Assembly (NCBI GenBank): GCA_031539345.1
Contig: JAVKMO010000027.1
Location: 124,001-188,000 of the forward strand
From: JAVKMO01 sp031539345
GTDB taxonomy: Bacteria > Bacteroidota > Bacteroidia > Chitinophagales > Chitinophagaceae
DNA length: 64,000 nucleotides
Direction of reading: 5' to 3'
Shown here: in pieces, positions 63,679-64,000 of the stretch
Position numbering within the stretch: the stretch's first letter is position 1
Layout: each line of letters starts with the position of its first letter
The notes under the pieces: generated by a model
The model's database searches: none
The model's input: only the letters and a program-made list of their open reading frames with translations
Told to the model about the DNA's origin: nothing
Translations under genes and position numbers: made by a program

Positions 63679-63751
63679 AGCGAGAGACCGGGCTCGAACC
63701 GGCCACCTCGACCTTGGCAAGGTCGCGCTCTACCAAATGAGCTACTCTCGC
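63679..63751 (-). tRNA. tRNA-Gly (anticodon GCC)
   Basis: The 73-nt sequence folds with acceptor GCGAGAG / CTCTCGC and anticodon loop TTGCCAA (GCC), T arm GGCCGG-TTCGAG type and discriminator T, as usual for glycine tRNA. It lies 24 nt from tRNA-Leu on the same strand, in the order Gly then Leu, so both are probably co-transcribed. Confidence 0.96.
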
Positions 63752-63763
63752 ATAAAATTTGTG

Positions 63764-63994
63764 TTATTTGTATTGAGGTGAATACAAACTGCTTTCGTTA
63801 ATTTTTACGGTTGGTTTTTGAAATCTAAAAGTATATAATGTATAACAGGCAACAAATATAAAGGTAAGTATAGATAGACCTTTCAGATAAAATAAAAATC
63901 GTGAACTATCTACTTTATTATTCCAAGCATCAGAACGTATTGCAACGTTTCTGTTTTCTGCGTTAAGTTGTTCTAATAAGGTTTTATCTATCAT
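63764..63994 (-). CDS. hypothetical small membrane protein
   Basis: The 76-residue protein starts MIDKTLLEQLNAENRNVAIR and has one membrane helix (about residues 35-53, in GLSILTFIFVACYTLYTF) and a short polar tail. No family can be named. It lies 12 nt upstream of tRNA-Gly on the same strand, which suggests that the three could share a transcript. The gene is complete within the window. Confidence 0.55.
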   Translation of the reverse strand: MIDKTLLEQLNAENRNVAIRSDAWNNKVDSSRFLFYLKGLSILTFIFVACYTLYTFRFQKPTVKINESSLYSPQYK

Positions 63995-64000
63995 ACAATT

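Noticed and set aside
1..64000. Insertion sequences, integrases, phage genes, rRNA genes or a replication origin
   Set aside because: No transposase, integrase, phage structural gene, rRNA or DnaA-box cluster was recognised on either strand.

Overview
The window is a low-GC, gene-dense piece of a Bacteroidota chromosome. Family evidence: a type IX secretion protein (PorV), a SusC/SusD pair, eukaryotic-type citrate synthase next to NADP-isocitrate dehydrogenase, a SulP transporter fused to carbonic anhydrase, a pseudouridine synthase with a long low-complexity N-terminus, and near absence of Shine-Dalgarno sequences. I infer a Chitinophagaceae-like member of the Chitinophagales; no rRNA is present to settle this.

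Layout. 1-13.5 kb (minus strand): M1 peptidase (cut by the edge), dxr, GH3-like enzyme, priA, porV, gltA, icd, RsmI-like methylase, M16 peptidase and tilS. 13.7-16.3 kb: a small HTH regulator with a probable operator, divergent from a lipoprotein / secreted protein pair. 16.4-19.7 kb (minus): aroA, a GNAT acetyltransferase and radA. 19.8-32.0 kb (plus): siroheme-type dehydrogenase, VOC protein, a membrane glycosyltransferase followed by two poorly known genes, murB, an M16-like protein, the repeat-bearing pseudouridine synthase, a DUF4384-type protein and a TolC-family protein.

32.0-36.5 kb is accessory. Two copies of a roughly 310-bp structured repeat, each carrying a CACAG pentanucleotide tract and ending in a terminator-like hairpin, bracket small exported proteins and a 52-residue membrane protein. 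The second copy precedes an unrecognised trio: a 283-residue protein, a coiled-coil protein and a protein resembling the uracil-DNA glycosylase fold.

36.6-60.7 kb is mostly core: guaA, gltX, SulP/carbonic anhydrase, an NlpE-like lipoprotein, the RNase P RNA gene, susD/susC, gyrA, a haem-binding protein, thiamine pyrophosphokinase, tRNA-Val, purB, then leuS - Nif3-like - zinc-ribbon protein - pyrF - ABC-2 permease.

60.6-63.8 kb is a second accessory spot. The last 131 bp of the permease gene occur again 845 bp downstream, and the insert between the copies is a two-gene DUF6934-type cassette. Directly behind lies a type II restriction-modification pair, then tRNA-Leu and tRNA-Gly. This looks like insertion with a long target duplication. 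Several genes use TTG or GTG starts or were shortened here to an internal ATG; this is stated for each.
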